Source: JAUPKT01 sp964427855
Lineage (GTDB): Bacteria > Desulfobacterota > Desulfomonilia > Desulfomonilales > Desulfomonilaceae
Assembly (NCBI GenBank): GCA_964427855.1
Contig: CAYRVH010000002.1
Coordinates: forward strand, 44,940 to 108,939
DNA: 64,000 nucleotides
Direction: 5' to 3'
Below, piece after piece: positions 16,981 to 25,390 of this stretch. Made by a program: the position numbers and the translations under genes. Numbering within the stretch: position 1 is the stretch's first letter; every line of letters begins with the position of its first letter. The notes beneath the pieces were generated by a model. The model saw only the letters and a list, made by a program, of their open reading frames with translations, made no database searches and had not been told where the DNA came from.

Positions 16981-17973
16981 CTATTGATCTTGCAGTTTTG
17001 CCAGGGCTTCTGCGGCTGCCTCTCTCACGTCCTCATCAGGATCCCTCAGCAGTCTCTGCAGGGCCTCCACCGCTCGTGGATCGCCTATGTTCCCGAGGAG
17101 TTCCGCAGTGTCCCCACGCAGGCCAGCGTCCTCGCGAGAGGTGAGCGATATGAGATGGTCCACTATGGAGTCCAGTATTCGAGGATTTCTCGAGAGCGCT
17201 TCCTCCATCACCACTAAGGCCCCCATTCTTTGGGCAAACAACGTCGATGCATACAAGGGCAAGAGGGCTGCCGGAGCATTTCGCTCGCAAAGAAGCGCAG
17301 CAGCGTCGTCCGCCCTTCCCGCATTGATCATCGACTCGAGCATAAAAGTCATGAATTCTGGTTCGTTTCTTCTCGTCACATAGGCTCTTAATTCATCTAA
17401 AGTCACATTGCCGACCACGGTCAAACCACCGTCTATCACAATGGTGGGGGTCGCTTGAACCTTATAGCATTCCGCCCACTCGGCGAAATGGAATGCATCT
17501 ATGACGCTAAGATTTATGGCAGCCATTTCCGTGCACAACTTGACGCACTTGCGTACCATCCTCGGGCAGTGCGGGCATGTGGGTACCATGAATACGAACA
17601 CCTCGCACGCCTTGGGATCGAATGCCTCAGAGGGCCTTTGCAGCGTGTCATTCGAGCGATGTTCGCCTTCTCCCGTCCATGTGATCGCCTCAAGGAAAGG
17701 CTCCAGCTCCGGCCCTTCAGGCGACGCGAAGTATCGTATGCGTTCCGCGCCGTTCACAACCAATGAAAGAAATGGAAGAAAATGATCCTGGACATCATTG
17801 ACTTCTTCAAAACGAATTTTGTTCAGAGAGACGCCGTTCATCTGAAGTGCTATGTTTCGAAGATTGGATTCAAATTGAGAGCCTGTGTTGGCGGAGGCGA
17901 GGCGGAGCGTGACTGGCGATGCCAGACTAACTGCAACGGTTTGTACACGCGCTAATTCGTTATCAGTGAACAC
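16981..17973 (-). CDS. Protein disulfide oxidoreductase-like protein fused to HEAT repeats
   Basis: The product has 330 residues. Residues 1 to ~105 resemble the cysteine-free first thioredoxin fold of archaeal-type PDO proteins (RIRYFASPEGPELEPFLEAI is the typical end). The second fold has the redox motif C-P-H-C in MVPTCPHCPRM and the cis-Pro VQATPTIVIDGG. The last ~110 residues form two or three HEAT-like helical repeats (DTAELLGNIGDPRAVEALQRLL, then EDVREAAAEALAKL). No signal peptide is visible, so it is probably cytoplasmic. The HEAT part suggests that the redox module is targeted to a protein partner; this is inferred. Confidence 0.8.
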   Translation of the reverse strand: MFTDNELARVQTVAVSLASPVTLRLASANTGSQFESNLRNIALQMNGVSLNKIRFEEVNDVQDHFLPFLSLVVNGAERIRYFASPEGPELEPFLEAITWTGEGEHRSNDTLQRPSEAFDPKACEVFVFMVPTCPHCPRMVRKCVKLCTEMAAINLSVIDAFHFAEWAECYKVQATPTIVIDGGLTVVGNVTLDELRAYVTRRNEPEFMTFMLESMINAGRADDAAALLCERNAPAALLPLYASTLFAQRMGALVVMEEALSRNPRILDSIVDHLISLTSREDAGLRGDTAELLGNIGDPRAVEALQRLLRDPDEDVREAAAEALAKLQDQ

Positions 17974-18088
17974 GTGGGAGTCCCTTCGAAAAAGACGCCT
18001 GGCGCTTGCTCAGAGGTGGACGCCTCAACACAACCTGACGGCTGGAGATTAGAGCCCACGGGAGAGACGTTATGATTTATTATGTGTA

Positions 18089-18454
18089 TCAATTCAGACC
18101 AGGTACGACTTGGCGCACCACAAACCCCGACCCTGGTGGCGGAAGAATCTGCGGTTCCTCCCCCCTGACAGGCGCGGGGAGATATCCCCATAAGTACCTG
18201 CCAAAAGCCTCGAGCCCAGAAGCCGCCAATGGGATTATGCCATCATTGGGGGTCTGTTGACCTTGGGCGGGGTTCTGTCGAGGGGCTGGCTCGAAAACTG
18301 GCTGACCATAGACGTTCATGGGGCCTCGGTATTGGGTGTCATACATTGGCAACGGCTGGTTTTCCGGCGCTTGGGGTTGTTGGCCCCACTGGGCGAACGA
18401 ATTGACCCCTGCACAAACAACGATCGCAACGACTAAAGCGACTACCGACTTCAT
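18089..18454 (-). CDS. Small secreted Pro/Gln-rich protein of unknown function
   Basis: The 121-residue product begins with a clear signal peptide (MKSVVALVVAIVVCAGVNSFA, cleavage likely after A-Q or SFA), followed by a low-complexity segment rich in Gln, Pro and Asn and a C-terminal part with GRYLWGYLPAPVRG. I do not recognise the family. GAGGA lies 3-4 bases before the ATG. The stretch 18455-18576 beyond its start holds nothing I can identify. Confidence 0.6.
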   Translation of the reverse strand: MKSVVALVVAIVVCAGVNSFAQWGQQPQAPENQPLPMYDTQYRGPMNVYGQPVFEPAPRQNPAQGQQTPNDGIIPLAASGLEAFGRYLWGYLPAPVRGEEPQILPPPGSGFVVRQVVPGLN

Positions 18455-18576
18455 GATTCCTCACTGGCCTCTGATACTTCCATTCTTGTTTGATTGTATT
18501 TTATCATAATGGAGCGCGAAGAAAAAGACCTCAAGCTCAACTGTGTGGCCCCTAAATCCCAAAGATTGACGGTAAC

Positions 18577-18843
18577 CTACAGCTCTGAAAAATTATAAAT
18601 GACCCCGAAAATTGGACAGGAGGTCGAGTTGGAAAAGCCGAGCTTGGTGATGTAGAAGCCAGCGCGGGCATCATGTGGAGGCGAGGCAGAATTGGAAAAA
18701 CCTCTCGTAAGCAGACCGATCTTGCGTTCCAGTTTTGCAAGACGGCCTTTGAAAATGGTCGCGGCCTCATTCGACTGAAGGATGATCTCCACCGCTGCAT
18801 CGGAAGTTTCATACACAAGCTTGGTGGCTTGTGCTCGTGTCAT
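18577..18843 (-). CDS. Possible small hypothetical protein (or gene remnant)
   Basis: An 88-codon frame whose first half (TKLVYETSDAAVEIILQSNEAATIFKGRLAKLERKIGLL) looks like amphipathic helix, while the second half contains a crude internal repeat (GFSNSASPP and GFSNSTSCP). No domain is recognised and no ribosome binding site precedes the ATG. It could be the remnant of a longer gene. Confidence 0.3.
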   Translation of the reverse strand: MTRAQATKLVYETSDAAVEIILQSNEAATIFKGRLAKLERKIGLLTRGFSNSASPPHDARAGFYITKLGFSNSTSCPIFGVIYNFSEL

Positions 18844-19299
18844 GAAAGAAGGCCAAAAAACAATTCCGATATCGTATCAAGAGAATAACAAGACACAAAC
18901 GCGATATCTCGCGACGACAAAAAACAAAAAAAGACCTCCCCACATTTCAATCAAACACAGGGATACCCGTGAACGCTTATCTATTTCTTTCTCTTCCAAA
19001 GCCCGACCGCTGCCACGGTGTCAACACCACTCACGTGTCGGTGAATCACCTCTATGGTGTCTGCATCGATAAATGAGAAATTCACCAGCGTTCCGCTCGG
19101 CACGCTCTAAGCTATAGTAAGAGACCATCAGAAGCAGCGGGAAGGTGACGTCCATCTCAATTGCCGAATCGCCGAAAACCCATGCATTGACTCCTGTATT
19201 TGCGACTTGCACCCCCTAGGGACGTGGCAATGACCTAAGACTTGCGCGTCTAAAATCGCCCGTCCGCAATGTTCTCATACGATTTGCCTCGTTAAGCTT
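18844..19299 (-). other. Intergenic stretch with a possible gene remnant
   Basis: On the minus strand, one frame (19212 to about 19080: VANTGVNAWVFGDSAIEMD...) reads on sensibly in a neighbouring frame to 18987 (LVNFSFIDADTIEVIHRH...VGLWKRKK, stop). This is what a frameshifted C-terminal gene fragment would look like, but neither part is recognisable. The rest of the stretch is A-rich and holds nothing else. Confidence 0.25.
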
Positions 19300-20963
19300 T
19301 TATGGGGCCCTGGATGCAAGATCCTGATCTAGGCAGCGCCGGTTTCCTGCGGCGGAAACCTGTGAAACGAATTCAGCGAACGTCTTGGCTCCTGGTACGG
19401 GCTCTCTACTCAAAACCACCGCATAATGTGACTTCTCAGACCAAACGCTGTTCCCATCCACTCCCTTTCTCAGAAAATTGATCAACTGATGATGCTCCAC
19501 ACACTCGAACCACGCCACGTAGTAATCGGATAGATTCACCCCTCTGTATATGGTGCTCTTCAATTCTTCAGGGACAAATCGTTGACACACGTAATCGACC
19601 CTGCATACCTCGTTCATGAATTTCTCAGTGAAGCCTTTGTCCAAATAATGAATTTTGTAATCCCAAGAGTTGATCAGTCCATCGAGATTCACAAAGCGCC
19701 GATGGGAATGAGCAGCCATAATGCCGGCATCCCAACTTCCTACCAAGGAGTCAGGCGCTGTATGCGAATCAAGCCACCGTCCCGCGTCCCTATATGCCAG
19801 GAGGAACGAATAAGATCGGAAGTCGAATCGGTGCAGACCGAGGCCGGCCGCGGCGATGATGTAGAGTCCGGCCAACCCCGACAGAATAGCCAATCTACGT
19901 CTCTCGTTTGAAACGATGACAACAGTCGTGGTGACGAGAACGACAAACAGCAAGTGAGGCGGCAGTACCACAAAGGTGGCATGAAGGCTCCGTGCATCCA
20001 GTATGACGCTGCACTCTCTGCGGCAGCATACACGACGACGGGGAAGGAAAAACAAGCAACCTTGTGAGCAACGCCATTCTCCCTGGCTCGCCTTCCAAAT
20101 TGCCAGTACAGAACGAGGCTCACGCAAATTACCCCCCAAAAAACTCCCTTTTGCAACGCGGACAAGGGCGGAGTCCATTCCATCTTGACGGCTGCGCTGA
20201 CCGGCAAGAGGTGACAGTGCGCCGCAAGGTTCCACAAGACATAGGGAGCTACAAGCAGCAAGAAAGAAGTCATCCCAAAAGTTGAAGATATCATGCGAAC
20301 TCGAACGTTCACTTCGTCTTTTTCCTTTGGCCAAAGTATCGGCATCGTAATCATGGCTGCTGAGAATACTACCGCATCTATCCTGGCCAGCGTTGTCATG
20401 CCTAGCATGAACCCGATAATAATTTGATTCTTTACTAGGCCTAAATCGGCAGTTGATCTTGAGCCCCACCAGTAGCGCAAGGCAAGGCACATCAAGAAGT
20501 ACTGAAGCGCCGACTCTTGGCCATTGACCACTATCTTGGTGCAATAAAAATTGGTCAACAAGAGAGCGGTCACCACGCGAACCCATGGACCATGCACAGG
20601 GGTTTTAGTCGCAAGCAAATTCGTGCCCGCATAGACCAAAGCAATTTGAAGTGTCAGCAACGTCCTCATCAGCACGGGAGCGGAATCGCCTATGAGGAGC
20701 GAGAAAGCCGCTGTGACAATCATCCAGAGGGAATGGAAGCCGTTGGTCGTATTGATACGGTCAAAAGATACGCCAAACCCTGAAACCAAATTGTGCGCAA
20801 CCTTGAGGTAGTAAAAAGAATCATCGAAGGACAGCATCATGTAGGCTGGATCGAACAGCCATATCAGAAGAATCCACATCAACGAGACGCCCGACAGAAG
20901 AAAATAGGACTCCTTTTCTTTGTAAAAAAGGGCCTTGGCGCAAGCTGATATGAGGAGGTTCAT
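19300..20963 (-). pseudogene. Membrane glycosyltransferase-like gene with a frameshift
   Basis: Two overlapping frames together encode one ~555-residue protein. The first (from ATG 20963) is a polytopic membrane protein with an early acidic loop SFDDSFYYLKVAHNLVSG and NTTNGFHSLW, typical of GT-C/dolichyl-mannosyltransferase-like enzymes; it is convincing to about YWMHGAFM (near 19990). The continuation (PPHLLFVVLVTTTVVIV, then a soluble tail GRWLDSHTAPDSLVGSWDAG...) is in another frame and ends at 19300. A single-base loss near 19965 (in the stretch read as TGGTACTGCCGCC on the minus strand) would explain it. It is either a sequencing error or a broken gene. Substrate unknown. Confidence 0.75.
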
Positions 20964-21014
20964 TATCTCGATGCGATTGCGGCGGATGTGCGAGTGTGGC
21001 CCAACGCTTTTGAC

Positions 21015-21051
21015 AAAAAACTAACAAGGCCACGGCAGATATGCTGTGGCC
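21015..21051 (-). terminator. Rho-independent terminator of the tRNA-fMet gene
   Basis: GGCCACGGCA (21028-21037) and TGCTGTGGCC (21042-21051) form a 10-base stem with one G-T pair around a 4-base loop. On the minus strand the stem is followed by TTGTTAG and a run of six T (21015-21020). It lies 14 bases after the tRNA 3' end. Confidence 0.8.
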
Positions 21052-21065
21052 TTTTGGCGTTTCTT

Positions 21066-21145
<80 letters not shown>

Positions 21146-21153
21146 CTCCGCAA

Positions 21154-21182
21154 AATATAGCAATCCGATTCCCACGTGTCAA
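21154..21182 (-). promoter_or_regulatory. Promoter of the tRNA-fMet gene
   Basis: On the minus strand TTGACA (21177-21182) and TATATT (21154-21159) are separated by exactly 17 bases, and the tRNA 5' end lies 12 bases past the -10. The tRNA therefore has its own strong promoter between it and cobT. Confidence 0.85.
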
Positions 21183-21199
21183 GACGCGGGAACCGCGCG

Positions 21200-22267
21200 C
21201 TAACCCAAAGCCCCCGATACTGCCGCTTCCTCGAAGGTAGCGACCTCGGTGAGTATGCGGACGGAAGCCTCTACGAGGGCCATGGCCAAAGCCGCGCCCG
21301 TACCTTCTCCAAGACGCAGATCAAGATCCAAAAGGGGGCTTTTCCCTAGATGAGAAAGGGCAAATGCATGCCCCTGTTCAACGCTGCGATGGGAGGCGAT
21401 CATAAACTCGGCCGAGAGTTTGCATAACGCATGCGCCAGGAGCCCTCCCGCAGTAGAGATGAACCCGTCCAATAGCACTGGTTTTCTCAAAGAAGCAGCG
21501 CCTAAAATGAGGCCCGCGATGCCCCCGATTTCAAATCCGCCTACTTTCGCCAGGACGTCCAAAGGATCATCAGCGTTGGGCTTGTTGAGACTCAAAGCCC
21601 TTTCTATCACTTCGATCTTGTGGAGAAGTTCGGTTTCCTCGAGTCCTGTTCCACGTCCTGTCACCTGTTTCACCGGTTGATTGGTCAGGACTGCGGTGAT
21701 TGCACTGCTTGCGGTCGTGTTGCCAATTCCCATTTCCCCAGTGGCAAAAATGTCAGTGTGTTCTGCAAGTTTCAAAGCGACGCCTATGCCGGCTTCCACA
21801 GACGCGACAGCCTCTTCCCTCGTCATGGCAGGGCCCACAGCCATGTTTTTCGTCCCAGGTCCAATTCTGTGTGCGAGAATTTTGTCCCCTCTGACGAGAT
21901 CATCCAGGGGCTCGGCGGTACCCATATCCACGACAACCACCTTGGCGCCGACTACTCGGCTCATGGCATTGATTCCAGCGCCGCCGTTCACAAAGTTGCG
22001 AACCATTTGGCAGGTTACTTCCTGCGGATATTTGCTCACCCCTTCTTTGACCACGCCGTGATCTCCGGCAAAAACCACCACCGAACGCCTTGCAACAGGC
22101 GGCGACATAGATTCTGTCATCCCCGCAAGGTCCACTGCGAGGTCCATCAACCGCCCCATTGCCCAAAAAGGCATGGTCAGTTGCCCCAGCCTGTTGCGAG
22201 CCTGTTCACGGTAGGCAGAACTTTGAGGCTTGAGAGCTTTTATAAAAGATTCCAACATGTTCATCAT
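21200..22267 (-). CDS. cobT: Nicotinate-nucleotide--dimethylbenzimidazole phosphoribosyltransferase
   Basis: The 355-residue product matches CobT over its length: RRSVVVFAGDHGVVKEGVS, FVNGGAGINAMSR, GEMGIGNTTASSAI, a glycine-rich GIAGLILGAAS and the C-terminal LDLDLRLGEGTGAALAM with the family's catalytic Glu. It activates the lower-ligand base of cobamides as alpha-ribazole phosphate. The ATG overlaps the cobU stop (ATGA), so the two are translationally coupled. Together they assemble the nucleotide loop of B12, needed by the corrinoid and methyl-transfer enzymes that the cooC neighbourhood suggests. No enzyme for making the lower-ligand base itself is seen in the window. Confidence 0.97.
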   Translation of the reverse strand: MMNMLESFIKALKPQSSAYREQARNRLGQLTMPFWAMGRLMDLAVDLAGMTESMSPPVARRSVVVFAGDHGVVKEGVSKYPQEVTCQMVRNFVNGGAGINAMSRVVGAKVVVVDMGTAEPLDDLVRGDKILAHRIGPGTKNMAVGPAMTREEAVASVEAGIGVALKLAEHTDIFATGEMGIGNTTASSAITAVLTNQPVKQVTGRGTGLEETELLHKIEVIERALSLNKPNADDPLDVLAKVGGFEIGGIAGLILGAASLRKPVLLDGFISTAGGLLAHALCKLSAEFMIASHRSVEQGHAFALSHLGKSPLLDLDLRLGEGTGAALAMALVEASVRILTEVATFEEAAVSGALG

Positions 22268-22815
22268 CTATCTCCATTCTTCACGAAAAGGGGTAGGCCG
22301 CACACTGTTAAAATCACCTCTTCTGCATTTTCAGCAACGAGACGATTGCAATGACCGACTAGGTCGCGAAAGCGTCGAGCCAACGAGTTTTCCGGGACAA
22401 TTGCCCAACCCACCTCATTGGTGACAAAAATGACGGTCCCGTTCAAGGCCATACACGCCTCTCGTAATTCCGCGCATCGCGTCGAAATAAAATCCTCGTC
22501 AACGTGCAGCCCTCTGCGCTCCCCCTCATACATGAGATTATTCACCCACATCGTCATGCAATCGACGACTCGTACATCGTATGCTGACGACCTGCGCAGC
22601 GCCGCTGCGATTTCAGAAGGTTCTTCCACGGCGTCCCACTCTCGTTGGGCCCGTTCCTCTTTGTGCCGTTCGATTCGGCGAATCATTTCTTCATCATCCA
22701 TGATCGGACACGTGGCCACGAATAGCCTGCGTCCACCCAGACGCTCCCCAACTGCGGGGGCGGTGCGGCTTTTTCCGCTGCGTGCGCCCCCGGTAATCAG
22801 TATGACATTGGCCAT
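22264..22815 (-). CDS. cobU: Adenosylcobinamide kinase / adenosylcobinamide-phosphate guanylyltransferase
   Basis: From ATG 22815 (TGAGGA 5-6 bases upstream) the product has 183 residues, the normal CobU length; an upstream extension to 22905 is unlikely. It begins with the P-loop ITGGARSGKS and contains RIERHKEER with the guanylylated His, and VVDCMTMWVNNLM and FVTNEVGWAIVPENSLARRFRDLVG. It phosphorylates adenosylcobinamide and activates it with GTP to give AdoCbi-GDP. It is coupled to cobT by an ATGA overlap. I see no cobalamin riboswitch in the 97 bases before it. Confidence 0.96.
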   Translation of the reverse strand: MANVILITGGARSGKSRTAPAVGERLGGRRLFVATCPIMDDEEMIRRIERHKEERAQREWDAVEEPSEIAAALRRSSAYDVRVVDCMTMWVNNLMYEGERRGLHVDEDFISTRCAELREACMALNGTVIFVTNEVGWAIVPENSLARRFRDLVGHCNRLVAENAEEVILTVCGLPLFVKNGDR

Positions 22816-22912
22816 CGAATCCTCACATAACAAATCCCCAAGAATTGATTCCCGGGGATTTGCGACATCCATGACGCACACTCCGGAGAATGTGCTCAGT
22901 TGCACCCAGATG

Positions 22913-23791
22913 CTATTTCTTCATGGTCTCCTTCGCCGCGGTGAGCGTGTTTTTCATGAGCATCGCAATGGTCATTGGCCCAACGCCGCCCGGAACCGGC
23001 GTGATAGCTGCAGCCTTTTCTTTCACCTCGTCGAATGCAACGTCGCCGACCAGTTTGAATCCTTTTTCAGTGCCGGGGGCCTCGACGCGGTTGATTCCCA
23101 CATCGATCACCACCGCCCCTTCCTTGACCATGTCGCCCTTGACGAATTCAGGAACTCCCATGGCGGCAATAACGATATCCGCCGCTCTACAGCGCTCTTT
23201 CAAATTCTTTGTTTTCGTGTGGCACATCGTCACGGTGGCGTTCATGTCTCGCTGATCCAACATGTTGGAAAGAGGGCGCCCCACGATGTTGCTGCGTCCG
23301 AGAATGACGACGTCTTGTCCCGCCGTCTGAAATCCGCCGCGCTTGATCAGTTCGATGACGCCGGCCGGCGTGCAAGGCAGAAAACGCACTTCACCAATGC
23401 TTATAAGCCCAACGTTGTACGGGTGAAAACAGTCCACATCCTTCTCAGGGTAAATTGACCTCAAAATTTTTGCTTCCGGAATATGCTTTGGCAACGGAAG
23501 CTGGCAGAGGATCCCGTGAACCGACTTATCCTTGTTGTATCCGTCGATCACTTCCAAAAGCTGCTCAGTGGTGGTCTCCGCAGGAAGCCTTGTTTCGAGA
23601 GATCGTATCCCAATGTATTCACAAGCCTTTTTCTTGTTTGATACGTAGACCTTAGAAGCCGGGTCATCTCCCACGAGGATGACCGCCAGGCATGGTTGGA
23701 GACCTTGGGCCTTGAGTTCCATGACTTCCTGTTTCATCTCATCCTTGAGTTGCTGAGACACTTCGTTGCCGCTGATGATTTTTGCAGACAT
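22913..23791 (-). CDS. folD: Methylene-tetrahydrofolate dehydrogenase / methenyl-tetrahydrofolate cyclohydrolase
   Basis: The 292-residue product has the FolD signatures: YVSNKKKACEYIGI with the catalytic Lys (KVYVSNKKKA), GILCQLPLPKH, GRSNIVGRPLSNML for NADP binding and TPVPGGVGPMTIAMLM at the C-terminus. It interconverts methylene-, methenyl- and formyl-THF, serving purine synthesis and, in anaerobes with a Wood-Ljungdahl pathway, the methyl branch. Its place next to cooC and a DUF3786 gene favours the second role here. AGGAGG precedes the ATG at 23791. A potential RNA hairpin lies between it and cooC. Confidence 0.97.
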   Translation of the reverse strand: MSAKIISGNEVSQQLKDEMKQEVMELKAQGLQPCLAVILVGDDPASKVYVSNKKKACEYIGIRSLETRLPAETTTEQLLEVIDGYNKDKSVHGILCQLPLPKHIPEAKILRSIYPEKDVDCFHPYNVGLISIGEVRFLPCTPAGVIELIKRGGFQTAGQDVVILGRSNIVGRPLSNMLDQRDMNATVTMCHTKTKNLKERCRAADIVIAAMGVPEFVKGDMVKEGAVVIDVGINRVEAPGTEKGFKLVGDVAFDEVKEKAAAITPVPGGVGPMTIAMLMKNTLTAAKETMKK

Positions 23792-23834
23792 GCATACCTC
23801 CTCTTGAATATGATTTCACGTAGCCTGGTTCAAA

Positions 23835-23879
23835 AGCCACGGCGCTTCCTGCAAAGCGCCGCCGTTGTGTCACGTGGCT
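23835..23879. other. Nested hairpin in the cooC-folD gap
   Basis: Within the 98-base gap, GGCGCTT (23841-23847) and AAGCGCC (23854-23860) form a perfect stem-loop, and AGCCAC (23835-23840) pairs with GTGGCT (23874-23879) to enclose it. On the minus strand the structure is followed by TTTTG. It may be a weak terminator/attenuator or an mRNA processing site between cooC and folD. Confidence 0.45.
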
Positions 23880-23889
23880 ATTCTCGGCG

Positions 23890-24660
23890 CTATCCCTGAT
23901 GCTCTTCCAAGGCGTGCGCAATCTTTTCTATGGCTGGAAAGATCTCCGGATCATCGAGCGAAGGCGGCCTATTCTCAAGATCCGCAACAGCAATTTCCCT
24001 AGAATAAGGCACTATCCCGATGAGCGGGATCCCATCGAGGTTCTTTTCAAGGTATTCGGCTTCTGATGCATCGTGGACTTTACTGCCTACTGCCGCCACC
24101 CTGGATAGACCGATATCCGCCGTCAATTGCCTCACCTTAACCGCTGTCTCCAAGCTGCGTCGACCGGGCTCCACCACGATGACGAGGCGGTCTACCCCCT
24201 GCGCGGTGCCGCGTCCGAGGTGTTCAATGCCAGCCTCCATGTCCATGATGACGAGATCTTTCTGATAGAGGACAAGGTGGTTGATCAGGGCCTTCAGGAG
24301 CACGCTCTCAGGACATATGCAACCGCCACCGCCCTTCTTGACCGTACCCATCACCAACAGTCGCACGCCGTCCTTTTCTTTGCTCAGCGCGTCCGGCAGG
24401 TCGTCCACGTGAGGATTCATCTTAAAGAAGCCGCCCACCGTGCCAGGTCGAGTCCCGGTCCGTTCGTGGATGAGATCCTCCATCTTTGCTATCGGAGTGA
24501 TTTCCGTCGTATCAATCCCTAAGGCTGATCCTAAATTTGCATCGGGATCCGCGTCGACGGCAAGAACTCTGTAGCCCTGGCGCGCCCAATATCGCGCCAA
24601 CAAACTACTCAACGTCGTTTTACCTACGCCCCCTTTGCCGGATACTGCTATCTTCATCAT
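23890..24660 (-). CDS. cooC: CooC-type nickel-insertion ATPase (CODH accessory protein)
   Basis: The 256-residue product has the deviant Walker A of the MinD/ParA class (SGKGGVGKTTLSS), VDADPDANLGSALG, the CxC metal-binding motif in GGGCICPE, and VIMDMEAGIEHLGRGT. These are the marks of CooC/AcsF proteins that load nickel into carbon monoxide dehydrogenase or acetyl-CoA synthase. The target enzyme is not in the window. It sits in a leftward run with the DUF3786 gene upstream and folD downstream, which together suggest a reductive acetyl-CoA pathway elsewhere in the genome. Confidence 0.92.
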   Translation of the reverse strand: MMKIAVSGKGGVGKTTLSSLLARYWARQGYRVLAVDADPDANLGSALGIDTTEITPIAKMEDLIHERTGTRPGTVGGFFKMNPHVDDLPDALSKEKDGVRLLVMGTVKKGGGGCICPESVLLKALINHLVLYQKDLVIMDMEAGIEHLGRGTAQGVDRLVIVVEPGRRSLETAVKVRQLTADIGLSRVAAVGSKVHDASEAEYLEKNLDGIPLIGIVPYSREIAVADLENRPPSLDDPEIFPAIEKIAHALEEHQG

Positions 24661-24732
24661 TTTTCCCCTTCCAAAGATCTTTGTGACTGTTCCCTCTTCA
24701 TTTTATGCGCATCATCATCTTCGGAAGGAAGC

Positions 24733-25377
24733 TCACTCTCGAGAAGCCTTGAGCAGTTCCAGCACCGCCATCTGTCCAGCGACTGCCATATCTTCCGCGC
24801 TGAAATAGAGGTTGGCTGTCTCGTCGAACAAGACGCTTGCCTCGGCGGGGAACTCGTCATCACCCCGCCACACAATGCACGTGATAGGAACGTAAGGGAA
24901 GTAGGTAAGCTCCGCAGCCGCATCTCCGGTGGCCAGCAACTTGCCGTGCAGTTTGAGCGCTGCTTTGATCATGAGGTCGGGATGGCTCCCAAACGCCTGC
25001 ACCAATATGTTCTTTGTCCTCCTGTTGAAAGCAGGTTCGTAAAAATGTCCCTCTTTGAATTCTCTGAAATGCTTGAGCACGCCAGTGGGCGGTTGGCCGT
25101 CTGCATTGTTCAAATAGTGCAAAGCCAAAATAGCCAGCCAAATTGGCGCCTCATCGCCGGTTTCTCGCACGGTAAACTTTTTTGAGTCGAGCTCGAATGC
25201 GATGGAACGGTCGAGGTGAGGCAGCACGAGCGTCCCTTCAGCATACTCGCAACCCGACTTAGTCGCAACCCTGCCAGGGTCTTTTCGCTCGAGAGCTTCT
25301 AGTCCCAACCGGAGCGCCTGCTCGTAATTATCCTGCTTGGGAAGCTCCGGTCGGGAAAGGTCTCGAATATTCAGCAT
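24733..25377 (-). CDS. DUF3786-domain protein
   Basis: The 214-residue product resembles DUF3786 proteins: an N-terminal NYEQALRLGLEAL, PIWLAILALHYLNNADG, FKEGHFYEPAF and PYVPITCIVWRGDDEFPAEASVLFDETA. The family is found mostly in anaerobes with corrinoid/CODH systems and has no defined reaction, as far as I know. It lies 13 bases after serA and 72 before cooC on the same strand, so all three are probably cotranscribed. No membrane segments or metal-binding cysteine cluster are visible. Confidence 0.78.
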   Translation of the reverse strand: MLNIRDLSRPELPKQDNYEQALRLGLEALERKDPGRVATKSGCEYAEGTLVLPHLDRSIAFELDSKKFTVRETGDEAPIWLAILALHYLNNADGQPPTGVLKHFREFKEGHFYEPAFNRRTKNILVQAFGSHPDLMIKAALKLHGKLLATGDAAAELTYFPYVPITCIVWRGDDEFPAEASVLFDETANLYFSAEDMAVAGQMAVLELLKASRE

Positions 25378-25390
25378 CTACGGACCCCAA

